This document shows positions 17,553 to 28,900 of a stretch of DNA of 64,000 nt, in pieces. Where the stretch lies: positions 930,001 through 994,000 of the forward strand of contig NZ_CP126242.1 in NCBI RefSeq assembly GCF_030142045.1. The letters run 5' to 3'. A model generated the notes under the pieces. That model was not told where the DNA came from. It was given only the letters and a program-made list of their open reading frames with translations, and made no database searches. This stretch comes from Arthrobacter sp. zg-Y919. Lineage in GTDB: Bacteria > Actinomycetota > Actinomycetes > Actinomycetales > Micrococcaceae. A program made the translations under genes and the position numbers. Position 1 is the first letter of the stretch. Every line of letters begins with the position of its first letter.

Positions 17553-17864
17553 ATGATGGAGGAACGAGGCTCCCGCTGGTGGAAAAGGCTTCTTGTTGGG
17601 GCCGCCGTGCCCGTGACTGCCGGGGCACTGGTTGTTGCCGGCGTCGTGTTGGCCGTAACTGCTCCCCGGCCTGACTCCTTTGGCTGGTTTGCGTACAGTC
17701 CGCTGCAGGACGGCAGCCAAGGGCCGGGAAACCCGATGCTGGTTACGGGAACCATGCGGCTCGGGTACCTCCTGGCCGTTCTCGGGCTGGTGGTGGCGGC
17801 TTTCTGGGCAGGACTCCGGATCGGCAGGCGTCCGGTCCGAACCGCGGAGCAGACTGGTTCCTAG
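17553..17864 (+). CDS. Small membrane protein with two transmembrane helices
   Basis: A 103-residue protein of unknown family. Hydrophobic segments lie at about residues 13-36 (LLVGAAVPVTAGALVVAGVV) and 70-91 (GYLLAVLGLVVAAFWAGLRI), joined by a loop with aromatic residues and followed by a basic C-terminus. The orientation Arg/Lys-rich at both ends suggests cytoplasmic termini. Its 3' end overlaps the convergent lipase gene by 4 bp. Start may be either Met of the MM pair. Confidence 0.55.
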   Translation: MMEERGSRWWKRLLVGAAVPVTAGALVVAGVVLAVTAPRPDSFGWFAYSPLQDGSQGPGNPMLVTGTMRLGYLLAVLGLVVAAFWAGLRIGRRPVRTAEQTGS

Positions 17865-18712
17865 TCCGCAGACCCCTGCGGCATGCCCTGCCCGAACATC
17901 GGTCCGGCCTCGGGACGCTTCGCGGAAATCCCGTCGCCGGAGGACTGGTGGCGCACCCGGCGGACGACCCAGGGGAAGAGGAATTCCCGGGCCCAGACCA
18001 GGTCCTCGGAGCGGGCCGTGCGCCAGTTCTTGGCCGGCAGCGGCTTGGTCTCCAGGGGCTGCAGGGAGTGCGGTACATGCAGGGTATCCAGCACCATGGC
18101 AGCGATGGTGTGGTGTCCCAGCGGTGAGAAGTGCAGCCGGTCCGGTGCCCACATCTGCGGATCGCCCAGTTCACGCAGCGCCCACATGTCGGCGACGATG
18201 GCCTTATGCCGCTTGGCGACGGTCCGGAGGTTTTCGTTGTAAATGGCAGCCCGCCCGCGGACGGAACCCAATACGGGAGTGTTGCCCAGATCCGGACCGG
18301 TGAACAGCACCACCCCTGCACCGGAGGCCCGGAGCCGGGCAACCGCACCGTCCATACGTTCGGCGAGCCGGTCCGGATCTCCACCGGGGCGGATCACGTC
18401 ATTGCCGCCGGCGCAGATGGTGACCAGATCGGGCTGAAGGGCAAGGGCCGGTTCCAGCTGCTCATCAATAATCTGGTCCAGCAGCCTGCCCCGGACAGCG
18501 AGGTTGGCGTAGGCGAAATCCGGGTGTTCGGAGGCGAGTTCCTCTGCGACGCGGTCCGCCCAGCCGCGGTTCCCGCCCGGGCTGTCCGGGTTGGGATCCC
18601 CGATCCCTTCGGTAAAGGAATCACCCATCGCCACGAACCGCGTCCAGAGGTGCAGGGGAGGCTGTTCCGGCTGGGTTTCGGTGGAAAGGGCGGCAGCAGG
18701 CGGAGTACTCAC
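17861..18712 (-). CDS. SGNH/GDSL-family hydrolase
   Basis: A 283-residue esterase-like enzyme. Block I is VAMGDSFTEGIGDPNP with the nucleophilic Ser, block III is ICAGGNDVI with oxyanion-hole Asn, and block V is DRLHFSPLGHH containing the Asp-x-x-His pair. No signal peptide is evident, so action in the cytoplasm is likely. Start is GTG. It is divergent from the alpha/beta hydrolase gene at 18797, with an 84-bp intergenic region. Confidence 0.9.
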   Translation of the reverse strand: MSTPPAAALSTETQPEQPPLHLWTRFVAMGDSFTEGIGDPNPDSPGGNRGWADRVAEELASEHPDFAYANLAVRGRLLDQIIDEQLEPALALQPDLVTICAGGNDVIRPGGDPDRLAERMDGAVARLRASGAGVVLFTGPDLGNTPVLGSVRGRAAIYNENLRTVAKRHKAIVADMWALRELGDPQMWAPDRLHFSPLGHHTIAAMVLDTLHVPHSLQPLETKPLPAKNWRTARSEDLVWAREFLFPWVVRRVRHQSSGDGISAKRPEAGPMFGQGMPQGSAD

Positions 18713-18796
18713 CGCTCAATACTGACAAACGGCCCTTCGGCTACGCGACCGTAGGTTTTAAACAGGTTGTAAATACCGGCATGCCAGAATAAAAGC

Positions 18797-19459
18797 ATGA
18801 CGAAATCCGCGTGGAATCCTGTTGTCCTCTGGTCAAAACCCGAAGCCGAACGGGCAGGTACCCCGCTGCTGGTGCTGTTCCATGGCTACCTGGCCAACGA
18901 AGAGGACCTGATGGGGCTGGCCGATTATCTGCCGGCGGAGTTCACCATCGCCTCCGTCCGGGCGCCGCAGGCACAGGGCCCCGGGTACACCTGGTTCCCG
19001 CTGATGAGCGAGGCCGACTACTCAGTCGACGCGGTGGTGGAGTCCGTGGCGGATGTCGCGGCGTGGCTGGACACGGTTAAGGACGGCCACACCAGCGTCA
19101 CCCTGCTGGGCTTCTCCATGGGGATGGCGGTGGCCACCACGCTGCTGCGCCACCGCCCCCGGGACTTCGCCGCCGTCGTCGGGCTTTCCGGGTTTGTTGT
19201 CCCATCGCAGGACAATCCGTTCTTCCACGACGACGACCTGCAGCCTGGCGGCGTGCCGTTCTTCTGGGGCCGCGACCAGGCAGACCCGGTCATCGACGCA
19301 CCGCGGATCGAATACACGCACGCGTGGCTCAATGCCCACACCGCGCTGACCAAGATCCTCTACTCGAACATGGGCCACGGCATCAACATGCAGGAACTGG
19401 GCCATGTGAAGGAGTTCCTGGTGCACACGGTGCTGCGCGCCGGCAACCGGGTGGGTTAG
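18797..19459 (+). CDS. Alpha/beta hydrolase (phospholipase/carboxylesterase family)
   Basis: A 220-residue hydrolase with nucleophile elbow LLGFSMGMAVATTLL, oxyanion-region LLVLFHGYLANEEDL, the expected Asp in GRDQADPVID and His in YSNMGHGINMQELG. These are marks of the abhydrolase_2 (phospholipase/carboxylesterase) group. The substrate is unknown. It ends overlapping the convergent S4 gene by 4 bp. Confidence 0.85.
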   Translation: MTKSAWNPVVLWSKPEAERAGTPLLVLFHGYLANEEDLMGLADYLPAEFTIASVRAPQAQGPGYTWFPLMSEADYSVDAVVESVADVAAWLDTVKDGHTSVTLLGFSMGMAVATTLLRHRPRDFAAVVGLSGFVVPSQDNPFFHDDDLQPGGVPFFWGRDQADPVIDAPRIEYTHAWLNAHTALTKILYSNMGHGINMQELGHVKEFLVHTVLRAGNRVG

Positions 19460-19686
19460 CCCTCGCGGGTAATCCGCAGCGTCTCACCGTTGACGGACAC
19501 CACATCACCGGCATGCAGCTGGCGGCCGCGGCGCTCTTCGATGTCGCCGTTCACCTTCACCATGCCGTCTTCGATCAGCTGTTTGGCCTCGATGCCGTCT
19601 TCGGCCAGATTGGCAAGCTTGAGCAGCTGGCCCAGGCGGATCATTTCGTCACGAATGGGCAGGTCTTGGGGATTGGGGGAACTCAT
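19456..19686 (-). CDS. S4-domain RNA-binding protein (YbcJ-like)
   Basis: A 76-residue protein consisting essentially of one S4 domain: IRLGQLLKLANLAEDGIEAKQ, then LIEDGMVKVNGDIEERRGRQLHAGDVV. Stand-alone S4 proteins of this kind bind structured RNA; a role in ribosome or tRNA biology is inferred from the family. Convergent with the alpha/beta hydrolase. Confidence 0.85.
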   Translation of the reverse strand: MSSPNPQDLPIRDEMIRLGQLLKLANLAEDGIEAKQLIEDGMVKVNGDIEERRGRQLHAGDVVSVNGETLRITREG

Positions 19687-19775
19687 GCCTCCATTCTGCC
19701 CGATTTTGCCGCCCCGGCCTTCCCGAAGACGGCCGGCGTGAGCGGTAGGGTGGTCGGGTGCCTCATGCTGTGCGG

Positions 19776-20804
19776 ATGTCCCCGCTGATCGGTCTGCCCC
19801 TGTCCCTACTGGCCGGAGTTGCCATTCCGTCCCAGGCCCGCGTCAACGGCGCCCTGGGGGAGCGGCTCGACGACGGCCTGGCCGCCGCGCTGGTCAGCTT
19901 TGTGGTCGGACTGGTGGTTATGGTCATCATCAGCCTGGCCCTGCCCCGCGGCCGCGCCGGAGCCGGACAGCTGATTCCCTCGCTGCGGGAACGCCGGTTC
20001 CCCCGGTACTACGTCCTGGCCGGCATGATCGGCGGATACTTCGTCCTGTCGCAGACCCTCACCGTCGCCGTGCTGGGTGTTGCGGTGTTCACCGTGGCTG
20101 CCGTCGCCGGACAGACCCTGACCGGACTGGTGGTTGACCGGCTCGGCATCGGACCGGCCGGCAAGAAGGCACTGACAGTGATGCGCGTGGTCGGAGCGGT
20201 GCTGACCATCGCTGCGGTGGCGTGGGCAGTCAGCCCGAAGCTGGGCGGCGGGTCGGAGCCATCCGAATGGCTCCTGCCGGTGCTGCTGCCCCTGACGGCC
20301 GGCATGCTGATGAGCTTCCAGCAGGCCATGAACGGTACTACCGGCATGCATTACGGCACCCCCATCACGGCCACGCTCGTGAACTTCATCGCCGGCACCG
20401 TCCTGCTGGCCGTGATGTGGGGAATCAAGGTCGCCGTGTCGGGAGCCGGCAATCCGCTCCCGGGGGAATGGTGGCTCTACCTGGGCGGGCCGTTGGGTTG
20501 CATCTTCATCGGCGTCGGCGCCCTATTGGTCCGCAGCCTGGGTGTGCTGCTCACCAGCCTCGGCCTCATCGGCGGGCAGCTGATCGGCTCGCTCCTGCTG
20601 GATATTGTCTTCCCCGCACCGGGCAGCGTGGTGGTGGCAGCCACTGTGCTCGGGACCCTGCTGACCCTCCTCGCCATCGTGCTGGCCACGCTGCCGTGGA
20701 ACATGCCCGGCGGCGGGCCGTTCCGCCGTCGTCGTACCGGGACAACAGGGGCCGGGAACGTGCCGTCCCGGGACCGGAACGCCGCGCCCAAGCCGCCCCG
20801 GTAG
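19776..20804 (+). CDS. DMT-superfamily transporter, tandem YdcZ (DUF606) type
   Basis: A 342-residue membrane protein with about 10 hydrophobic helices arranged as two similar halves. Each half starts with a motif of the YdcZ family: GVAIPSQARVNGALGERL near the N-terminus and GMLMSFQQAMNGTTGMHYG near residue 190. The C-terminus is a basic, disordered tail. Substrate unknown; YdcZ-type proteins are regarded as small-molecule exporters. ATG at 19776 gives MSPLIGLPLS; an in-frame GTG at 19758 would add six residues. Confidence 0.8.
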   Translation: MSPLIGLPLSLLAGVAIPSQARVNGALGERLDDGLAAALVSFVVGLVVMVIISLALPRGRAGAGQLIPSLRERRFPRYYVLAGMIGGYFVLSQTLTVAVLGVAVFTVAAVAGQTLTGLVVDRLGIGPAGKKALTVMRVVGAVLTIAAVAWAVSPKLGGGSEPSEWLLPVLLPLTAGMLMSFQQAMNGTTGMHYGTPITATLVNFIAGTVLLAVMWGIKVAVSGAGNPLPGEWWLYLGGPLGCIFIGVGALLVRSLGVLLTSLGLIGGQLIGSLLLDIVFPAPGSVVVAATVLGTLLTLLAIVLATLPWNMPGGGPFRRRRTGTTGAGNVPSRDRNAAPKPPR

Positions 20805-20959
20805 GTCCGCGGGCGCTGTCGCCTTAAGCTGGTAGTTGTAGCTTTGCCCGGCGGCGAACTTCCGTGCACCCTTTTGGTGGTGGCGCGGATGCCAAAGGGA
20901 CCAGAAGAGGACCGCACCCAGCGGCCCTCTAGACACGAAAAGAACGGCGGTACCATTCC
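20805..20959 (+). other. glyS leader region with a hairpin
   Basis: No gene here. CCCTTTTGG (near 20869) can pair with CCAAAGGG (near 20892) around a 14-base loop with one bulge. No T-box specifier or antiterminator consensus was recognised. Promoter not identified with confidence. Confidence 0.3.
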
Positions 20960-22347
<1,388 letters not shown>

Positions 22348-22348
<1 letters not shown>

Positions 22349-23253
22349 TGGCTATCTCGTTCCGCGAATGGCGTGAAGATGACGACCTGAAACTCAACCA
22401 GCTCTGGGGCGACCCGGAAAGCGCGCAGGCCGGGCAGTTCCGTGCCGTGCTGCGGCCCTCGTCCAACGAGCCGTGGAGCCGCTGCATCGTGGCCGAAGAC
22501 GACGGTATCCCGGTAGCCGCCGGCGTCGTCTACGAAACGAGCCTGCATCCGGACCGGCTGTGGGCCTACGTTGAGGTTGCCCGGGAAAACCGGCGCACCG
22601 GACTGGGCAGCACCCTGCTCGACATGCTGCGCAAGGAAGCCGAGTCCGCGCCGTCGGGCGTGCGGAAGCTGCGCGCGAAGGTGGAGCCGGGCACCCCTGC
22701 CGCCGCGTTCGCCGAGGCCGCCGGATTGACTCTGATCCAGCGTTCCTGCGTGGTTTTGGTGGAGCCGGGCCGGCTGAAGCTGCCCGTGTTCACCGATGAC
22801 GGACCCCAGCTGGATGAGGCAGCCACCGGTTCGGTGGAGCTCACCCAGGCCGTGGTCCAGTTCTACAACGCGGTACACGGCTGGGACCGCGCCGACATGA
22901 ACCTCGGCCGCGCCCAGCAGATGCTGCTCAACGATGCCACCGGTGCCTCCGGCGCCGTGGTGCTGCGTGACAAGCCGAAGAAGGACGGCGGCAAGATCGC
23001 CGCCTTCGCCGTGAGCTACACGCAGGAACGCACGGATGAGCCCGCCGACGTCCTGGTCGGGTACGACACCACCCTGGACCTCGACGAGGCACAGGCCGCG
23101 GTCGAGTCCCTGGTGGCCATGCTGGCCTACCAGTACCCGGTGCAGCTGGAAGTGGACGAATCCATGACCGCCGTGGTGCGGGCACTGGAACCGCTGATCA
23201 AGGCCGGCGTCGCCCGGCAGATCGGCAGCGAAACGCTGATCCTCAGCGACTAG
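22348..23253 (+). CDS. GNAT-family N-acetyltransferase (two-domain)
   Basis: A 301-residue protein whose N-terminal half is a clear GNAT domain with motif A VEVARENRRTGLGSTLLDML. The C-terminal half (about 160-300) looks like a second, degenerate GNAT module (QQMLLNDATGASGAVVL..., YPVQLEVDESMTAVVRALEPLI), as in mycothiol-synthase-like tandem GNAT proteins. The start codon overlaps the glyS stop (TAATG), implying translational coupling. A hairpin follows the gene. Confidence 0.8.
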
Positions 23254-23267
23254 CACCCAGCACCACA

Positions 23268-23302
23268 GGAGGCGGTCCCGGCAAAATGCCGGGGCCGCCT
23301 CC
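23268..23302 (+). terminator. Terminator-like hairpin after the glyS operon
   Basis: GGAGGCGGTCCCGGC (23268-23282) pairs with GCCGGGGCCGCCTCC (23288-23302), 15 bp with one G-T pair, loop AAAAT. No T-run follows, a form common in high-GC actinobacteria. Confidence 0.65.
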
Positions 23303-23368
23303 TGCGCGTTGGGCACATCAGCTGCGGCGCGGCATTCCGGATTTGCATCGGCTTGCGAGAATAGTCAG

Positions 23369-24541
23369 GTGACTGTTTTATCTCCGGAACTCAAGCTTGA
23401 ACTTCCCCCGCTGCAGCTGGGCCCCATCACCGTGGACACCCCGGTGATCCTGGCGCCCATGGCCGGCATCACCAACAAGGCCTTCCGCCGGCTCTGCCGC
23501 GAATACGGCGGTGGACTCTACGTGACTGAAATGGTCACCTCCCGCGCCCTGGTGGAACGCTCGCCCGAGTCCATGCGGATCATCAAGCACGACGACGACG
23601 AAAAGGTCCGGTCGGTCCAGCTCTACGGCGTGGACCCCAAGACTGTCGGTGCAGCCGTCCGCCTCCTGGTCGAGGAGGACCGCGCCGACCACATTGACCT
23701 GAACTTCGGCTGCCCGGTCCCCAAGGTCACCCGAAAGGGCGGCGGCTCCGCCCTGCCCTGGAAGCTGGACCTGTTCACCGCGATTGTGCAGACCGCCGTG
23801 AAGGAAGCTTCCCGGGGAAACGTGCCGCTGACCATCAAGATGCGCAAGGGCATTGACGAGGACCACCTGACCTTCCTCGACGCCGGCCGGATCGCCCGTG
23901 ATTCCGGCGTGGCCGCGGTGACCCTGCACGGCCGCACGGCATCGCAGTTCTACTCCGGCAAGGCCGACTGGTCCGCCATTGCCGAGCTGCGTGAAGCCCT
24001 GCCGGACATGAACGTGCTGGGCAACGGCGACATCTGGTCCGCCGAGGACGCCATCCGCATGGTGCGCGAAACCGGTGTGGACGGCGTCGTCATCGGACGC
24101 GGCTGCCAGGGCCGCCCGTGGCTGTTCGGCGACCTGGAAGCGGCCTTCGAGGGGCGCTCCGAACGGCACCGGCCGGGATTGAAACAGGTGTCCGACAGTG
24201 TGTACCGGCACGCCGAACTGCTGGTGGAGACCTTCGGCGACGAAGTCATTGCCCTGCGGGACATCCGCAAGCACATGGCCTGGTACTTCAAGGGCTACGT
24301 AGTCGGGGGAGACCTCCGCGCTAAACTGGCGACGGTACCGTCCCTGGCGGTGCTCCGTGAACTGCTGGACCAGCTGGACCCCGATGCACCGTACCCCGGC
24401 ACAGACGCCGAGGGGCCGCGCGGACGGGCCGGAACACCCAAAAAGACAGCGCTGCCGGAAGGCTGGCTGGACGGGCGGGAACTTAACGCCGCCCAGAAAT
24501 CCATCATTTCCGCAGCCGAACTCGACATATCAGGCGGCTAA
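23369..24541 (+). CDS. dusB: tRNA-dihydrouridine synthase
   Basis: FMN enzyme reducing uridine to dihydrouridine in tRNA. The 390-residue product has VILAPMAGITNKAFRRLCRE at the FMN site, the Dus signature DLNFGCPVPKVTRKGGGSA with the catalytic Cys, and the FMN phosphate-binding VLGNGDIWSAEDA and GVVIGRGCQGRPWLF segments. GTG at 23369 is chosen as start because family similarity begins there; an upstream in-frame ATG at 23309 would add 20 unrelated residues. dgt starts 8 bp after its stop. Confidence 0.95.
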   Translation: MTVLSPELKLELPPLQLGPITVDTPVILAPMAGITNKAFRRLCREYGGGLYVTEMVTSRALVERSPESMRIIKHDDDEKVRSVQLYGVDPKTVGAAVRLLVEEDRADHIDLNFGCPVPKVTRKGGGSALPWKLDLFTAIVQTAVKEASRGNVPLTIKMRKGIDEDHLTFLDAGRIARDSGVAAVTLHGRTASQFYSGKADWSAIAELREALPDMNVLGNGDIWSAEDAIRMVRETGVDGVVIGRGCQGRPWLFGDLEAAFEGRSERHRPGLKQVSDSVYRHAELLVETFGDEVIALRDIRKHMAWYFKGYVVGGDLRAKLATVPSLAVLRELLDQLDPDAPYPGTDAEGPRGRAGTPKKTALPEGWLDGRELNAAQKSIISAAELDISGG

Positions 24542-24549
24542 AGCACCCC

Positions 24550-25833
24550 ATGACCTTCCCGCAGGCAGTCCAGACCGCTGGCTACACCGACGTTGACCTG
24601 GCCCGTTGGGTCCAGGAACCGGCGAAGAACACCAACCGCACCCAGTTCGGCCGCGACCGGGCACGGGTGCTGCATTCCTCCGCGCTGCGCCGGCTCGGCG
24701 CCAAGACCCAGGTGGTCGCCCCGGACACGGACGACTTTGTCCGCACCCGGCTGACGCACAGCCTCGAAGTGGCGCAGGTGGGCCGCGAACTGGGCAACGC
24801 ACTGGGCTGCGACCCCGACGTCGTCGACGCCGCCTGCCTCTCCCACGACCTGGGGCACCCGCCCTTCGGGCACAACGGCGAGACCGCCCTGAACGATATT
24901 GCGCATATGATCGGCGGCTTCGAGGGCAACGCGCAGACGCTGCGGCTGCTGACCCGCCTGGAACCGAAGATCATTGCTCCGGACGGCACCCCGGCAGGGT
25001 TGAACCTGACCCGCGCCAGCCTGGACGCCGCCACCAAGTACCCCTGGTCCATTGCGGACGCCCCGCTGGTGAACGGCCACCGCACCACGAAATTCGGTGT
25101 CTACGAGGATGACCTGCCCGTTTTCACCTGGCTGCGCGACGGCGCTCCGGCCGGCCGCTCCTGCCTCGAGGCCCAGGTGATGGACCTCGCGGATGACATC
25201 TCGTACTCCGTGCACGACGTCGAGGACGCCATCGTGGCCGGCCATGTGCAGCTCAAATGGCTGGACAACCCCGACCAGCGCGCCCGCGTGGTGGGCTACA
25301 CCCAGCAGTGGTACCTGCCCGGCGTCGAGGCTGCCGCGATTGAGGCTGCCCTCGCACGGTTGGAAGCCACCAATGTCTGGGTGCGCGAGTCCGACGGCAG
25401 CCGCCGGGCCATGGCCGCGCTCAAGGACATGACCAGCCAGCTGATCGGCCGGTTCTGCAACAGCGCACTGGAGGCCACCCGCGGCATTTACGGCACCGAT
25501 CCGCTGACCCGGTACAACGCCGAAATGGTGGTCCCCGAGGGCACCCAGCTGGAAATCGCGGTGATGAAGGGGCTGGCGACCACGTTCGTTATGACCACCG
25601 ACCAGCGCCAGCCGCTGTACGAGCGCCAGCGCGAAATCCTCACCGCCCTCGTCGCCCAGCTGGAAGCCACCGGCGACCGCCACTTGGAGCCCATGTTCGC
25701 GGCGGACTGGCGGGACGCGGCCGACGACGGCGCCCGGCTGCGCGTCGTCGTCGACCAGGTGGCTTCGCTGACGGATGGTTCGGCACTCGCCCTGCACGAG
25801 CGGCTCGTAGGCCCGGTCCCGGCGCTCTGGTAG
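24550..25833 (+). CDS. dgt: Deoxyguanosinetriphosphate triphosphohydrolase-like protein
   Basis: HD-domain dNTP triphosphohydrolase, 427 residues. The metal-binding HD motif appears as RLTHSLEVAQVGREL with CLSHDLGHPPFGHNGE, and the later Asp in VMDLADDISYSVHDVEDA. The substrate set of actinobacterial members is broader than dGTP alone. It forms an operon with dusB. In many relatives dnaG follows directly, but here a large adhesin gene lies between. Confidence 0.93.
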   Translation: MTFPQAVQTAGYTDVDLARWVQEPAKNTNRTQFGRDRARVLHSSALRRLGAKTQVVAPDTDDFVRTRLTHSLEVAQVGRELGNALGCDPDVVDAACLSHDLGHPPFGHNGETALNDIAHMIGGFEGNAQTLRLLTRLEPKIIAPDGTPAGLNLTRASLDAATKYPWSIADAPLVNGHRTTKFGVYEDDLPVFTWLRDGAPAGRSCLEAQVMDLADDISYSVHDVEDAIVAGHVQLKWLDNPDQRARVVGYTQQWYLPGVEAAAIEAALARLEATNVWVRESDGSRRAMAALKDMTSQLIGRFCNSALEATRGIYGTDPLTRYNAEMVVPEGTQLEIAVMKGLATTFVMTTDQRQPLYERQREILTALVAQLEATGDRHLEPMFAADWRDAADDGARLRVVVDQVASLTDGSALALHERLVGPVPALW

Positions 25834-25957
25834 GAATCCCCGCCTGCTCTCTGGTGGAGGGGCAGCTGGACCGTTAGCCTGTGGCGCGGGGTGGTCCAGC
25901 GTTCGGTGATTCACTATTGCCGGGCGGTCGGCCGGACACGCGCACCAGAGGACCGCT

Positions 25958-28900
25958 ATGAGCACTCAGCAGACACCCCGTTCCCGCCAACCACGTCGCG
26001 TCAGGGACGGAAGTCGAAGGTTCCGCTCCCGGAGCCTCCTGGTTTTCCTGCTGGGCCTGGCGATGTTACCGCTGGGGCTGCCCGCGCAGGCCGCCGTGGA
26101 TCCCGGGCCTCTTCTGGGTGCGCCTCCTGGCAGCAACACGAACACGGACATCGTGATCACGTCGCTCGGCGCCGGGACAAGGGTGCAGGGAGGGTTGCCG
26201 CCCCTGGGGCAAACCTGGCCCATTGATGCGTATCCCGACGGTGTTCCGGCCGGGTACCAGACGGAAAACGTAAGCTTTGCCGGCATCATCAATACCCAGG
26301 ACGCCAGCGGCACCACCACGGCCGAGATGTACTGCATCGACCTCCGCACCTCCACACGGGTCGGTATCGGCTACGGAAACGGCAGCTGGGACGAGTCCAA
26401 CGTCCCCAACATCGGATACGTCAACCGGATCCTGAACAACTATTATCCGAGCACGAATCTTCCGGCGGGCGTGAACAACAACACGCGGGCCGCGGCCGTG
26501 CAGGCTGCCATCTGGTTTTTCACGGACGGATATGTGGTGAACCGGCAAAGCTCTCTCTACCCGATTGTGGCTTCGATCGTGAATGCCACCATTGACGCCG
26601 GGCCGTTGGAGGAGCCCGACCCTCCGGCCATTGCCATCACACCGCCCACCACGGGAGCCCCCGTGACCGGTGTTGCCGGGCCGCACACGGTGACGTCGGA
26701 AGCGGATGAAATCGAGGTGACGATCGATGAAGGGTTCAGCCTCTACGCTGATGCCGAAGGTACTGTGCCGCTCAATAGTCCCGTGCCCAGCGGAACGCAG
26801 TTCTGGGTGCGAAGCGATACCGGCGCCACGGGCCCGGCAAACATCTCGGCACGTGCGGCCGTCACCGTACCCACGGGCAACGTCTATCTATACGACGCCG
26901 GGACTGCGGGGGTGGAGAACGCGCAGAAGCTGATCCTGGCGGTCACCCGGGAGCTCAGCTCCAACGCGACGGCGGCCGCCGCGTTCACCGAAGTGGGATC
27001 GCTGACCGTTACCAAGTCCATTGTCGGCCCTGCAGCAGGCAGCCAGGGTGCCGTGGTGATCAGTATCGACTGCGGCACTGATAACCAGTTCACCTTTAGC
27101 ATCGAGGCGGAGACCACCGGAACGCCGTCGCAGACCTTTAATGACATTCCCGCGGGGTCTACCTGCACCATTACCGAACCCACCACCGGAGCCAACGAAA
27201 GCGTCCAGGTGAGCACCATCCTGCCCGGCGCGGTCACCATCGTGTCCGGAACGACGGCGACGGCGGCGGTCACCGACACCTACACCTTCACGCCGGGAAC
27301 GCTGGTGGTCACGAAAACCAATACCGGGGAGGCCGCCGGGGCCCAGGATGAGGTGACGATTTCTGTCGTCTGCACCCTGGACGGGGCCACCGTCCTGGAC
27401 ACCACGGTCACCATTCCGGAGGGGACCATTACCCCGGAGGCGGCCGAGTTCCCCGACCTTGCCGCCGGCACCAGCTGCACCGTGACGGAAACGGTTGACG
27501 GTTCAACCGCTGCTGTGGCCGTCACTGTGACCGGGGAAGGGACCGTAACGGTTCCGGCCGCGGGCAGCGTTACCGCCGCACTGGCGAATGACTACACCTT
27601 CACTACCGGAACCCTCGCCGTCCGCAAGGACATCGCCGGGACCGGGGCGGGCCGGCAGGGCGCCGTCACGCTGCAGGTGACCTGCTCCTCCGGCCTGAAC
27701 CAAACCTTCACCATCCCGGCCGGAACCATCGAACCCACCACCGAGGAATTTGAGGGCCTTCCCTCCGGCACCACCTGCACGGTTACGGAGACCGCTAACG
27801 GGGCCACGACCGAGGTCAGCGTGACCACGGCTGTGACTCCTGCCGGCGGTGCCGTGACCATTCCTGCCGGTGACGGCGTGGAAGTGGTCTATACAGACAC
27901 CTACACGGTGAACCCGGGCGCCCTGATCGTCGACAAGGTGATTGCCGGACCGGCAGCACGGCAGCAGGGCCCCATCACCGTGGAGGTCATCTGCACCGCT
28001 GGCGGACAAGAGGTGATACGGCAGGGCATCACCATCGAAGCAGGTGCCGGAGGAACCGTTCCCGGCACAGTCAGCGGAATTCCGGAAGGTGCCAGCTGCG
28101 GGGTCACCGAACCCGTTACGGGTGAAACTCCCGCGGTGGGCGTCACCGTGGACCTGCCGGAAGACGTAACCATAGCCGCCGGGGGAACAGCGGAAGCTAC
28201 CATCACCAACACTTACGTGGTGAACCCCGGCACCTTGAACGTCACCAAAGTCATTGCCGGTGCGGGGGCCGGGAACCAGGAATCCGTGGAGGTCGATGTC
28301 CTGTGCACCCTGGATGGGGCCACAGTGTTCGAGGAGGTTTCCCAGGTGCCGGCCGGGACCACCGAAAACGTCGGGGCGCAGTTCTCGAATATCCCGGCAG
28401 GTGCCTCCTGTGCCATTACGGAACCGGTGACTGGGGCCACCGCCGCGGTCACCGTGAGCACCGAATTGCCCTCGGACATCGAAATTCTCGCCGGCGATAC
28501 CGTCGACGCGACGGTGACGAATACCTACAGCTTGCTTCCGGGTGTCCTAGTGGTCACCAAAGTCATCACCGGGGCTGCTGCGGGCGAACAAGGTGAAGTC
28601 GTCCTGGAAGTCCGGTGCGGCACGGACGGGTCCGTCCTGGACGAGACGGTAACCATTCCTGCCGGCACCACAGGAGAGGTGACCACCGAGTTTGCGGGCC
28701 TCACCGCCGGCAGTGAATGCGTCGTCACTGAGACCAGCACGGGTGCAACCTCAACTGTGGAGGTGGAATCCACGTTGCCCGCAGCGGTGACGGTAGTGGC
28801 CAGCGACACTGTGACGGCCGTGGTCACCAACAGCTACGAATTCGCTGCCCGGCCCGCATTTGTTCGTCCCGAGCTGCAGCCCGCCCGTCCGGACCTGCCG

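Noticed and set aside
20805-20959. T-box riboswitch upstream of glyS
   Set aside because: A hairpin exists, but I could find neither the T-box sequence nor a convincing specifier/antiterminator pair.
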